Positions 49,860 through 61,300 of a DNA stretch of 64,000 bases are shown in pieces. Origin of the DNA: Sordaria brevicollis (Eukaryota > Ascomycota > Sordariomycetes > Sordariales > Sordariaceae); the NCBI GenBank assembly GCA_033439795.1, contig JAUTDP010000010.1:496001-560000 (forward strand). The letters run 5' to 3'. The notes under the pieces are model-generated. The model was not told the origin of the DNA and searched no databases. It was given only the letters and a program-made list of their open reading frames with translations. The translations under genes and the position numbers were made by a program. Position 1 is the first letter of the stretch; the number at the start of each line of letters is the position of its first letter.

Positions 49860-50630
49860 TATATACTAAATTTAAATATAATATTTTATATATACCTCCT
49901 AATATTATTTATACGTAGGTATAAATTTAGGATTTATAGGAAGAAATCTATAGTACGTAAAGCGCGGATATTTATAATAATATTAAATATTATAATAATA
50001 TAAACTAAAGCGTAATCTTTTTAATCGGATCGGATTTAATAAACTTTTTAACGGGAGCGCTAATAAATTATTAAAAATACGAAGAGTAAATATAATACAA
50101 GAGCCCGAAAATCTATTACTAATATATTTTATTTAATTACGTCCGAAATTTATTAAATATTATATAAATCCTTAATATTATAAAGCGTATTACCCCTAAA
50201 TATAGAACGAACGTTTAATTCGGCGAAAAATAAGAAAATAATTAAACTATCTTAGCGAAATTCGTTTTCGATAATATCTTTTATTAATTAATCGGATATT
50301 ATAATTTCTATTAAAATACCCGACTAATATTATTATTAAATTTAATTATAAAATTTTTATATAAGAAAAGTAAATTTTCGATTAATAATTTTAATTTTAT
50401 TTAAATAAAATTCGCCTTTAAATTAAATAAATATATTTTAACGTTATAAAATACTTTAAACGTCTTTATCCTTAAAAGCGTTAACGAATTATATAATATA
50501 AGCCCCCGATTTCTAATTATCGGATCGGTTTATTTTAATCTAACCGTAAAGGAATTATTATATAGAATTATAATATTTCTTTTAAAATTTTTAAATTTCG
50601 GAAATAAAATATTATTTAAAATTGGGTAAG
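49860..50630 (+). pseudogene. Unidentified RIP-decayed coding frame
   Basis: A plus frame of about 770 bp is broken only by TAA/TAG codons and has a protein-like composition. Pieces include IGSDLINFLTGALINY, SPKIYY, NYVRNLLNII, ILNIIKRITPKYRTNV and LAKFVFDNIFY. I do not recognise the family. Stop codons at frequent Gln/Trp-type positions suggest it was a real gene or element ORF before RIP. Confidence 0.45.
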
Positions 50631-50991
50631 AAAAGGGTAAGCGTACGAAATTCGGGCGGTATACCCTAATCCTAATAATTCGCTAATAAATTAAAAAAAT
50701 TATAATATTTATATATATTCTTTAAAGGTTAATTAATATCGGTATTAAAGGATTAAAAGGGTTAATTGGGGGTAAAATTAATTCGAATATTAAATTAGGC
50801 GAATTAGGGACGAATATAGGACGATAATTAGAGAGCGGTAAAAAGTCCAATTCCTAAAACGATATTTCGATTTAATTAAAATCCAAATTTAATATTATAA
50901 ATATTACTCTAATAAAAATAGTATTTTAATAGCATTATAATAATATATACATTAATAGCTAATATTACTCTAATAGTAATAAAATTTAGCG

Positions 50992-51009
50992 TTACTTTAA
51001 TTAAAGTAA
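50992..51009. repeat. Perfect 18-bp palindrome at the AT-block border
   Basis: TTACTTTAATTAAAGTAA, followed by ATATTACTTTACC just where base composition changes to normal (about 51028). Related words (TATTACTCTAATA) precede it. Confidence 0.6.
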
Positions 51010-51027
51010 AATCTTATATTACTTTAC

Positions 51028-51196
51028 CGTACACGACCAAAACGCGCAAAACCCGCTCAGACCTACTACCGTAGAAAAGGGGGGGTGGGGTTTCGGAGGT
51101 GCGGGTCTGTGCTAAGACTAGTGCTGTGCACTCTTTCGGAGGAGGCCAGGTAAGGTAAGTTGTCAACGGCAGCGGCAGGGCAAGGTGAGACGCAGG

Positions 51197-51241
<45 letters not shown>

Positions 51242-52785
51242 ACCCAAATCCAATGGACCCTGTCTTACGCAAGGTGAGCTCCGTGGAGGGTCCCGCCGGT
51301 CCCTTGTGAGGACTGGAGTCCGGAGGTAGGAGCCACACTGTACAGTATTGCCGGCCGGACGAGTACGGTAGCATTTTTGCAACTGAAGTGTCTGTTTCTC
51401 CACGAAATCCACCTCAACTCCGTCCCCGGTCGGTCGAAGCCGCGGTTCACGAGCCCGGTGTGCGCTTACGACAATCTCGTTGTTGTCTTGGTCAGCTAGG
51501 TCTCTTTTCGGGAGCTCTGCGGAGCACCGGAGTGCGGGGGCACTGGGAAGAAGGGGGGGGGGGGGGGGTCTACGGATTGTGTATCCGGTATCGTCGGTTT
51601 AACGCTGTATCATGGCAACTTAACTTGAGTTCGTGAAAGAATACTGGTCCGGGGACCGAGCAGCCAGCTTTCATCTCGACGACGCGATTCCGACTCAATG
51701 GTGCCGAGTCAATGGTGAGATGCGAGACGAGATGGTACCGAAAGATGAATGTCTCTCATTCGAAATTTGAACCTCGATGCTATTCACACGGTGGACGCTT
51801 TTGGCTCGATGGAAAGGGTTCGGGTTCAGGGGGGAATAATGCTTGGAGGTGGTTATTCCCGGCATTGCGACCCTAGATGACGAGGACGGGAGATTGGGAT
51901 GCGGTGCCCGACTGGTGTAGCGGGGGATGGACGGAGTGACGGCCGCGGAGGAACTGCCGGGTGGCGGCGACCGCTTCACTGCACCATCGCGTTGCTCCCG
52001 TCCCATCGTCTTGCACTGCACTAGAGGTATTGATGTCGGCACCGAAAACCTGGATGAGGGTGGCAGGAGCGACTCCGACTCTGCAATCTCTGTCGCGACT
52101 TCACAATTGAATTATGTGAGAGGGAAAAAATGGAAGGTGCAGGTGAAAACTCTGAACATCACTGCATGATCCCGTGAGCAGAAAGGGAAGGCACGAGGGT
52201 ACTGTACCTGGATACCGACGCAATGAGCTTTTCGTGAAGGAAGAGGAAGCCGCGCCCGGTTGAACTTTGTCAGGTCTTGCTGAATTACCACCAAATCGCA
52301 CACTTTCCACTTGGGAACGAAGACGCAATCGTGAAGGGTGGAACAGGGACCTAAGTTGGGCTCTTGTGTATCACCAAATAACGCCACCACCAAGAAGGTT
52401 CGGTTACGCTCCCGGATTTGGCTGTGGTTGCACTGAGAATGATGACTGCAGAAAACTGGATTGGCAATGAACCGCCGGTGGTAGCATCATGACAGGCAAC
52501 AAGTGGAAGATGTCAGCACGCAAGGTGCTTCTTGGAAGGTGAGAATCCCCTCAATATCTCTGGTTGACATTGAGACGGAGAAACCTTTATTGACGCCGCG
52601 ATAGGATCCGGATGTGAAGTAGCAGTTCAATGAGGTCTTTGACGGTGGTCAAAAGGACGATAATACCACGATAGCTTTCAAATGTCCAACGCCTTTGGAA
52701 CGGAAGCTGGCGATTCCTGAAATCGAAATCGGCCATGTGCTCAACTGGAACTGAAGGAAACCACCAAAGCCATACATCACCAACC
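51028..52785. other. Island edge and P450 promoter region; no gene recognised
   Basis: About 1.75 kb of normal composition. It contains a 42-base A run (51197-51238) and a 16-base G run (51553-51568). Open frames through the A run encode polyphenylalanine and are not credible. The last few hundred bases before 52786 should hold the P450 promoter; I identified no specific sites. Confidence 0.45.
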
Positions 52786-54500
52786 ATGACCACTCTAGCC
52801 AGCATGACGCTCCATGTCCTCGCCAAACTCGCCTCATCTTTTTCTCTCACCCCTTCCAACATCCTCATCACACTCATCCTGGCCTTCGCCCTCCACTACA
52901 CCCTCAGCTCCCTCCTCTCCATCTTCCACCCTCACCTCCGCCACGTCCCCGGCCCCTTCCTCGCCCGGTTCTCATACCTCCCCCTCGCCCGCCAACACGT
53001 CGCCGGCACACTCAACCCCTTCTACCGCTCCATCCACTCCCGCTTCAACAAAAACCCTCTCATCCGCATCGCCCCCAACTACGTGCTCACCAACGACATT
53101 CAAGTGTTCAAGCGCATCAACGCCGCACGCTCCACGTACAACCGGGATGGCTGGTACAAAGCGATCCGGTACCACCCCACGGAAGAACACTTCTTCAATG
53201 TGCTCGACGGGCCGAGACACGATAAGATGAAGGCCCGCGTGATGGGGGCGTATGGTGGTAGGGAGGTGGATGGCGTTGAGGAAAGGGTAGAGGAGGTGGT
53301 GGGTGAGTTTGTGAGGCTTGTGAGGGAGCGGTATGCCTCTGAGAGGAACGGTACCAAAACGGCAGATCTGGCGAATCTGTGCTCGTATTTCACTATGGAT
53401 GTGATTACGAAGCTGGGGTTTGGTGAGGAGTTTGGGTACCTGAGGAAGGAAGAAGATGTGTTTGGAGTCTTGCAAGAGTTTAGGGAGGCGAATTGGCTTA
53501 TGGGCATTGCAAGCGATGTGCCGTATGTGAGGAATGTACTCTTCTCGAATTGGTTTCTCAGGTGGTTGGGGCCGAAGAAAACGGATAAAAGGGGGTTTGG
53601 CAAGCTGTTGGGGGGTGTGGATGACATTCTGGAAAAGAGGTGGCAGGAGTGGCAGAGTGGAAAGGATGGTACGAAGCATCGAGACATGATGGTACGTCTT
53701 TGATGCTCTCGCTCGGCAGGGCTTTCTGATTGCAGACATACTGACTGGAAATCAGGCCGTCTTTCTCAGAAATGGTCTAACACGGACCGAGATCGAGCAC
53801 GAGGTCGTCTTCATGGTCACCGCCGGCTCCGACACCACTGCTACCACCATACGGACGACCATCCTCAATGTCATCACTCATCCAAACGTGTACCTGGAGC
53901 TCAAGAGAGAGATCTTCAAGGCCGCACGAGAGGACAAGGCTTGTAACCCGGTCAAATATGAGCAAGCCTTGACTCTTCCGTACTTGCAGGTACGTTGAAC
54001 CAGGTTCGATCATGCAATATCAGGCCCCGAATAAGTGCTCACACCCCAAACAGGCAGTTATTCACGAAGGCCTGCGCATGAGACCCCCAGTAACCGCTCT
54101 GTTCCTCAAATCAGTGCCACCAGAGGGTGACACCATCTGCGGCCATTTTATTCCCGGAGGCACGGCCATCGGCGTCAACATCTCCGCCATTAACATGTCG
54201 AAGGAGCTCTACGGGAACGACGCCGAATTCTTCCGCCCTGAGCGGTTTCTCGAGGTCAGCCAGGAGCAGCGCGAGGAGATGTACCGAAACGTGAACGCAA
54301 TCTTCGGCTCGGGGAGGTGGATGTGTGCCGGCCAAAACATTGCATGGATGGAGCTGTACAAGTTCATCTTTGAGCTGTTCAGACACTTTGACATTGAGGT
54401 TGCTGACCCCATGAACCCCATGAAGACGGCAGGGTCACAGCACATCTGGTTGGACCAAGACTTTTTGGTTCGGTTCAGGGAGTCGAGGACGGACTACTAG
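52786..54500 (+). CDS. Cytochrome P450 monooxygenase, pisatin-demethylase/benzoate-hydroxylase-like group
   Basis: Three exons, 52786-53691, 53756-53989 and 54054-54500, with two 64-nt phase-0 introns (ATG|GTACGT..AATCAG|GCC; CAG|GTACGT..AACAG|GCA), encode 528 residues, a normal fungal P450 length. The start at 52786 is preferred over 52735 because it has an ACC context and puts the membrane anchor (NILITLILAFALHY, about 25-38) near the N-terminus, followed by the proline hinge HVPGPFLARF. Helix I has AGSDTT (325-330), helix K has EGLR (385-388), then FRPERF (440-445), and the heme loop FGSGRWMCAG has Cys471. The segment TYNRDGWYKAIR and the YGGREV block resemble the CYP57-like clan. It should be an ER-anchored, heme-thiolate, NADPH-reductase-dependent oxygenase; the substrate is unknown. 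It converges on the oxygenase gene at 54537-56536. Confidence 0.93.
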
Positions 54501-54536
54501 CTGCACGCACGCCTTCCACTATGCTGTTCCTATTCG

Positions 54537-56536
54537 TCACCAGAAAACGAGACACCGAACCTCCACGCTCTCCCGCCACTCGTCTTCTGTGGCATCAGGG
54601 TCCTCAATGGCGCAATGCGGCGCCCTCCTTGCCATCCCTGGGTAACTCTCGCTATCAAAGCATTTAATCAGCACTACCTCGTCCGGCTGCTGTTGGTACT
54701 TAAAGTACCACCGATGTTCCGGGTTATGCTTGATCGTCCAGGACTCCCTGCGATGTCCGCTCTTAAGAATGATGGATCCAGGAACGAGGTCGGCGTCGGA
54801 GACGGTGCGGGCGTCGCAGAGACCTAGGGGGTCTTTGTGAATGGGTTTGATAGGCCGCCAGACCTGAGATGTGTCAGTACTGGGCGTTTATTTGCTCTGT
54901 TCCTAGGGTTTGCGATAATGCAACATGTGTATCTCCGAGGAGATTAATTCAGGAGTGTTGAAGTTGTTGACGGCATGACGTGACGGACGTGTCGCCGGTG
55001 TGTGCTTTACACCTCATGGCTCAACCTGGTACAGGTACCTGAGACAATACCAACCTCCGGAACAACAAACGGCAAGCCCCCTTTTTACAATAAAGCAACA
55101 TTGCAACAAAACAATAAGACGTAAGAAGGAGGAAAGAAGATATCAACCCACGTTTACAATCCCCCATCTCCTCTGCATCAGGACCCCCACTTGGTCCGCA
55201 TCGGCAACCTTCTCCCTCAGCACCATCTCCGCCCCGGCGTATGACTGGTCCACGTGTGCGCGGTGCAGCGGGCCCCGGTGCCGTACGTTGTATACGGGAA
55301 TGTCATGCCAGTCGGAAGGGCCGCGGCGGACCCGGTGGTCAAAGGCGAGGACGCGAGAAGCACTGGTGCTGATAGAGGTACCGTAGTTTGTCAGCCAGGT
55401 TGCGTCTTGTGTTGTTACGGGTCGCTTGGTGACAAGAATGAAGCTATTCCGAAAAGGCAATCTCCAGTCTTCCGAAAAAGGAAACAAAAGAAAGAAGGGG
55501 GGGTACAACAAGATAGGGGACAATGCTCGACAGGGTAAGCTGCAACAGACGCAGATCTTGGAAAGTCTAGAACTTCGACGGTGATTATTTTGGGATAAGA
55601 AAGATGGGGAATGAACTGAGGAGTGGAGTTCCGGAATGTCGGAAGGGCATTGAAGGGTACAGACAGGTGTTCTTGTCCCTGCATGATGGCCGCGGGCTCA
55701 CCCTGGCTGGGTTGGGTGTAATGCTGGATTGCATCAGATACGTAGCTGCATTGCATGGCTAGATGTGACATGTGGGCTCTCCATATCGGCTAGCAGATCC
55801 GGCATCCGTGAAGGTCAAAGTCCCATGTCTGTGATAGCTGAACATCATGGTGTCTGGGCATCCTTCTGGTCCATGTCATGTGAAGAAGGCTGTGAGAGAT
55901 AATGGGCAGTCCCACTTGGACTTGGCCTACTATCCAGGCTAGATACAAGCGTGAGGCCAAGCTTTGCACATGGAAAGCGCAACTTACACTCCCTTCAACA
56001 ACTCTTCACACTCGGCAAGGTATTCCTTTTGGATCCTTTCTTCGTCCGTAAAGGCTTCTTCTCCTCTGGTAGCAAACCCGCTCACATGCTTCAGGTACTG
56101 GAACCCATTTTTGTTGAGAGTGAAGTTCTCTTCGCCTCCCGTTACGTCGGTAACGCTCATCGTAACGGGGAGCATGGGTCGTTTGTTGGTGACTTGGTCC
56201 CTATGTAGAAAATGGAGGACAGAGTAAGTAAGTGATGATGATCGTCGGCGTTAACTATCCCTTGGGCAAGGTAGGAGATGGAGATGGAGGTCTAGACTCG
56301 AGAGGTGTAGGGATTTATGAGGTAATTTCTTTTCCGGGACAAAGCTGCTAATTGACAATTGTCTCCTTTCTTTCCTGTATTTTTGAAAGGAAATTGAAAT
56401 GCAGCACGACATTTGAGAAGATGTTTTCATACTTCCCGACGTAGACTGGCATTGGAGTACTTCCATCTCCTGGGTCAGCGTAGTAGTTGATCGTAGTGAC
56501 AATGTCATGGCGGTTCGTCTTTTCGGCGGTCTCCAT
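54537..56536 (-). CDS. CmcJ/NvfI/AsaB-type non-heme iron oxygenase
   Basis: Four exons on the minus strand, 56536-56433, 56200-55988, 55368-55152 and 54863-54537, splice in frame to 286 residues, the usual size. Junctions are AA|GTATGA..TAG|G, GT|GTAAGT..CAG|C, AAC|GTGGGT..CAG|GTC. Start, end and all phases agree. The N-terminus TTINYYADPGDGS and PVYVGK is the family opening. The central FDHRVRRG block (115-122) is followed by HVDQSYAGA with a likely iron-binding His144-x-Asp146. Then come VWRPIKPIHKDPLGLCDAR (179-197), HRWYFKYQQQPDEVVLIKCF, APHCAIEDP with probable third ligand His261, and RESVEVR, whose arginine may hold 2-oxoglutarate. Known relatives (AsaB of aspergillic acid, NvfI of novofumigatonin) oxidise secondary metabolites. 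The introns are long (232, 619 and 288 nt), unlike the neighbouring P450. Its stop lies 36 bp from the P450 stop. Confidence 0.9.
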
Positions 56537-57889
56537 GTTGTGTAATGTTGTCGTCGTCTTGGATTGATAAACTTTGATCTTATGCAGGTTTTACACCAGC
56601 AGACGCAGCAATCGTTGTTGAATCAAGATATATAACAACCTCGAAGTGGCAAATACATTTCAAGTTCTGTTGTTTGGGTTTGCACCGGTTGTTGTTAGAC
56701 TGAGCTTGGTTGTAATGGTCTGCCCTCGTGCCGGAGTCCGAGTCACTCGGTCTACTACCAAGATTTGGGAAACCCCGCACGATGGGTCTACCTGATAGGT
56801 TGTTTAAACTATTGAATGAAGTCGGTATGTGGCGCGGCTGAAGTTTGGTTAGCCAGGCGATATTGGTTAGCAGAGGTCGCATTTCTTATCCCACAGAATC
56901 TGATTGTCAAAACAGCTTGGCCGCTGGTAGCTATACCTCAGTAGACACGCCATTGATGATAATCTATAACTACCATCTTGGACTGAAGTTGGAAAGAAAC
57001 GATCTTAATTAGGTCCGAAGACCAGATACAGCTGGGTTTTGATAATGTTGATAAGTCGGATGCCTCGCAGTGTCTTGTCGACAGTTATGGTGATGGTGGT
57101 CATCGCGGCGAGAAGTTTGAGATTGGGAGAAGCAGAGCCGACAATTTTGGTATCACTCTTCCACTTCAATCTCATTACCGTTCCCTACGTGCCTTCCTGA
57201 ACACTGGTAGCCTTCCATGGCACTTACCCTGGAAGAGACTTGGTGGCTTGAAAATCTCCATTGCTCTGTCAAGGTTCACTCTTGCCATTTCACGGTACAG
57301 CTGTTCGCTGTTCTTGGGAAAGAGCAATTATCATGGTTGGAAAGAACACCCCTAGCAGAAATCGCAATACGCAGCCGCCTCCCGTCCTCAAGACCCTAAA
57401 ATGGAAAGATAATGCCCAGCACAGCTGGAATTTCCGTGAAAAGGAAATGTTGAAAATCATTGATGCCAAACGAAGGTGCCCCCGCCGTCCCAGATTGAAA
57501 ACACGACCGACCAAGCAACATGAACACCACCAACACCTCAAGCCAAAGACAAAGCTCTTGAGAGCAAACTGAGGAATGCCAACCTAAAAAGGCCCCCTTG
57601 AATAACCAAATCTTCCTTGTCATACCAGACATGAGCCAGCTCGCGACTCCCCAGATGATGAAATCCTGCCAACCAACTCATTCAGACAAAAAAAGAGATA
57701 CCGCGTGAGGGCCCAGCCCCAACTCCAACTCGGCGTCACAACTCCTGGCTACCTACCTGCCATCATCATCATCCACATCCACCTCACCAACCCTCATTCA
57801 TTTCTTCCTGTAATCCAGGCCGAGATGAGATAACCAATGCCAATCCTTCCGCACCTCCAGCTCTCTCCCATTTTCATCCCCATTAAGGT
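56537..57889. other. Promoter side of the oxygenase gene; no gene recognised
   Basis: 1.35 kb of normal composition between the oxygenase start and the 3' end of the small-protein gene. Open frames are short and without familiar motifs. The first few hundred bases should contain the oxygenase promoter. Confidence 0.4.
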
Positions 57890-58340
57890 CTACTTCTTCC
57901 CATACCCCCCATACCCGCCACTTCCCCCACTAGTGACATGATGCGGGTTCCAACCCTCATCATAGCGGCTCTGCTCCTTGTAGCGATTGATCGGGGTGCT
58001 GCCGTTGGCGGAGCCGTACGTGTCTTTGTAGGCCGAGTAGTTGATGGAGTTGCTACTGGTGCTATTGGAGGAAGGGGAGGAGGAGTAAGACGTGGTTGAG
58101 TTGTTGACTGGAGAGAGAAGAGAGGAGGTTAGTAACTGTTGTGTGAAAGGGGATGGGTAGGTAGGGGTAGGAAAAGATGGGTGCGGGTTGGACGGGGGTG
58201 GAGGTGGGAAAAGTGACTGGGAGAGAGGACGGTGGGAGGAAGGGTTGGGTTGGTGTGATAAAGTGAACAGGCTCCGATGTGGGTTGGCGGAGGTGACTGA
58301 GGGTGGACGTACTGTTGGATGAGGAACCTTGGCCTGACAT
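57890..58340 (-). CDS. Small Ser/Gly/Tyr-rich hypothetical protein
   Basis: Two exons, 58340-58313 and 58107-57890, join across a 205-nt intron (AACA|GTACGT..TCTCCAG|TC) to 81 residues starting MSGQGSSSNINNSTTSYSSS. The C-terminal half (NYSAYKDTYG, INRYKEQSRYDEGWNPHHV, GGSGGYGGYGKK) is polar and Gly/Tyr-rich with no signal peptide or membrane segment. MSGQG/MSGKG starts with such composition occur among small conserved fungal proteins, but I cannot assign a function. An unspliced frame of 159 codons covers the same DNA but adds a Pro/Ser low-complexity insert made of the intron, so the spliced form is preferred. Confidence 0.6.
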
Positions 58341-61300
58341 CTTGAATGTTGGACTGAAGGGACAGTCAATGAGTGAAGGCAGATAGCTCGTATGGATGGG
58401 ACAGCGGTTCAGTCAGCCGAGTCGCTGACAATGGTCAAGGAATGAAGATATGAGTTGGGATACTGATGAAGTCTGATGATGATGGTGTTCGGACGGCGAC
58501 AACCCCATGGCCTAGCCTTCCTTATATACTCTCCCGGAGCAGTGCGGATGGGAGGCTAGTGTCCTTGAAGTGGTGTAGGCGTCAGATTCTGGATAGGTCG
58601 AGTTGCCAACGTAGATTGACCGGTGTAGATCAGCCATCTCCTACTCGCTAGGTCGGTATCGATGAGAAGTTGATCCGCAGTTGTAGATGCTCACGGGAGT
58701 CAAGGAATCCCAGTCTCGGCTGATTTCCGGTCTGAGTATTCCGCTCACGACTGGAGCCGGTCTTCTTCCGACTATAGTGTCAGGCATGTAAGCCACACAT
58801 GGTGTTGTATGACATGCACGCTCTCTAGAGAGAGAGTGCATATTGTGCCAGCATCATCTGAGTACGTGCGTAGGGAAACCTGTTGTAGTCTTGCACGCCT
58901 GTTTAGTTGACACTGGCGCGTGTCAACCTGCTACATAGCAAGGGGTCGCATGACAAACGATTCATGGAAAAGTCGAGGTGTGAGAGAGCTGCCGCATGCA
59001 CTTCAAAGCTTGGGACGTCCCATATCAAATGGGATACTGTCTAGCCAAAACACAAAGTCGTTTGAGAGCATGGAGCGGCCGAAGTATGACCTGTGATGAC
59101 AGCTACATAGGCCTACATGTAGGCAGTGTCCCGATTCCGTACGACCCGAAGGCAGGCACCAGGAATGTTGAGCCACAGGTTTGGAAGCGGTCTTCGACCA
59201 TATCTCGCCCTGGGTAACAAACTCGGAAGTTGTCTGGTAAATGTTGTCAGCTGTCAGACATCATAACGGAAGGGGGTGCTGTCATGCTCGGTATGTTTCA
59301 GTAATATGGATGACCTTTCGTCGTTATTTTCTCCGAAGTCTTTGTATCTCGTTTTTGTTCATAGAGCATGGAGCTCCTGTACATCAAAGTGAGCCAGAAC
59401 GGCGTCCTCGTGCACAATCATCTTGCCGACAGCGATAAGATCAAAGAAAACCCTTTAATTACCAGCGTTGCTGCCTCGAAATTGACGAGTGTCCCGACAA
59501 GGGTTTCCACAGCGGGCCTTATCCAGCCCGTCCATGAGTCTAAGTCGGAATCCGTATCCGTGACTTGGAGGTTCCGAGTCCCGAAGACGGGGATTCTTGC
59601 CCAAGACAGCAAGCACATCATAAGCGCCCTGGCTTGAGTATTCGTTATCATTGAGTGCTTGCTGGCGGAAAGGTGCAGTTGTCATGGGTTTGCGCATATC
59701 CCATGAACAACGAGTCCAGTCATCTCACAGTCTGCAAGCACTATACAAAGTGTCAAATGGGCTCTTTCAAAAGTGATGGCGCCACAACCTGCGGTCTCTC
59801 AATAACGCTAGAGGGTATATCGTCTGGGGAGAAGAATTTGGTTCACATCCGAGCCTCTGGTAAACCGATTGATGCGCAAGTGAGTGATGAAAATTTTACC
59901 AGTGGAGGCGCATAGCATGTTGCTTAGACCGCATCGCTGTACCATATGCAACTTCCCGATCGCGACAGGGTTAAAGTCACTCCAAAGCAGGGCTGGCAAG
60001 AGAGAATACAAGGCGATATACCGAATTAGATCCTGGCACTTCCCTCGCACGCGGGATTTTCGCGATACAAGACATCTGGTGTACCAGCGGGTAAAGCTGG
60101 TAAGCCATAGGGTTTGAATACGAACCCTAAATTGACATCATCGTATCTATTCCAGTGTTGTTTGTTTGCGTTGTTGTTGTATAAGTATGGCATGGAGTCT
60201 GCAAACCAGTGTCTATACGTGTGTATCGAGATAGACCGGGCGTGAGAGGCGGCAGGAAGATATGACAACTTTGAGGCCCTGACCTTGCTACCGACATTGC
60301 TTGGACAGGGCTCGGATGAGGAGTTGAGTGCGGGTAGCGACCAGTCTTGCCATCTTCGGACTTTGAGCTATTGGTGCGACTTTTCTTCGAGTCCCGATGG
60401 CCGCCAAAGGGCAGGTTACCAATGGGAAACCCCGAAGTCGTGTTTCCAACCGTGCTTTGAAGGTCGTCTTCCACGAATAGCCACATACTCTGAAAACGAC
60501 CGTAGGAGAGGCGCCTACGAGTGGGGGTTCCATTCGACCGTCAATATGACTTTACGATGGATTTTGGGAGTAAGAAAACCCCCACGAGCAATGCAGTTTC
60601 GGCGGTACTACAAACAAATGTTAGTGCCTTACATGCACAGGCAATCTCGCGTCTGGGGAGCAGTTGAGGCTTGATGTCCTATCATCAGGTGATACCTTTT
60701 GAATAGCCTCGATGACTATGGCACCTATGAGAATTCGCGGTGCTTTTCCACAACCGCAGCTTGGGAGTTCCACGGCATCTAGTATCGTCCGTAGTGTAGA
60801 ACAACGCATCGAGCCAAGAGCCTGGAGCCAGTCGTTGGCAAGGTCAAGCAGCTGAACCACGACCTGATGTGCAGGAAGGCCCTTGCCATATTGACGAGCT
60901 GATCATAGCCCGACTGCGTGACCGAAGGACGAGATAGGCATACCTGTCAGGGCATGGAAGCGAATGGGGGCATCCGCGGGTTCTACGGCATCGTTGAGAA
61001 GCACAAGAGAATCAGTTCCGGCACCCGAAGGAAGGGGTCGACCGTCCACGGATGCTGTTTCTGTCCTAGGTCAGGTTGATATCGAGACTTTTGCCTCCTG
61101 TCACCGTACCCATCACTTGGTCTCATGTGCCGGACCGCATGTACATAACATGCACCCGGGCAATGTACCTAGAGAAGGCTGCACGACGCAACATGCCCGC
61201 CCATGCGTGCAGGGCTGCCCTTTTCTCACCGCCGGATGAAGAGTACAACTCCCAAAGAACATCAGATCGACGTCGATATATTCGACACCAAAGCATGTAA

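Noticed and set aside
51014..51412. 132-codon minus-strand open frame
   Set aside because: Contains polyphenylalanine from the A42 run and starts in unremarkable sequence; not credible as a gene.
52735..52785. Upstream ATG for the P450
   Set aside because: Would add 17 polar residues before the membrane anchor and has a weaker context than the ATG at 52786.
57890..58369. 159-codon unspliced version of the small protein
   Set aside because: It reads through a well-formed intron and adds Pro/Ser low-complexity sequence; the spliced 81-residue form has a better start and composition.
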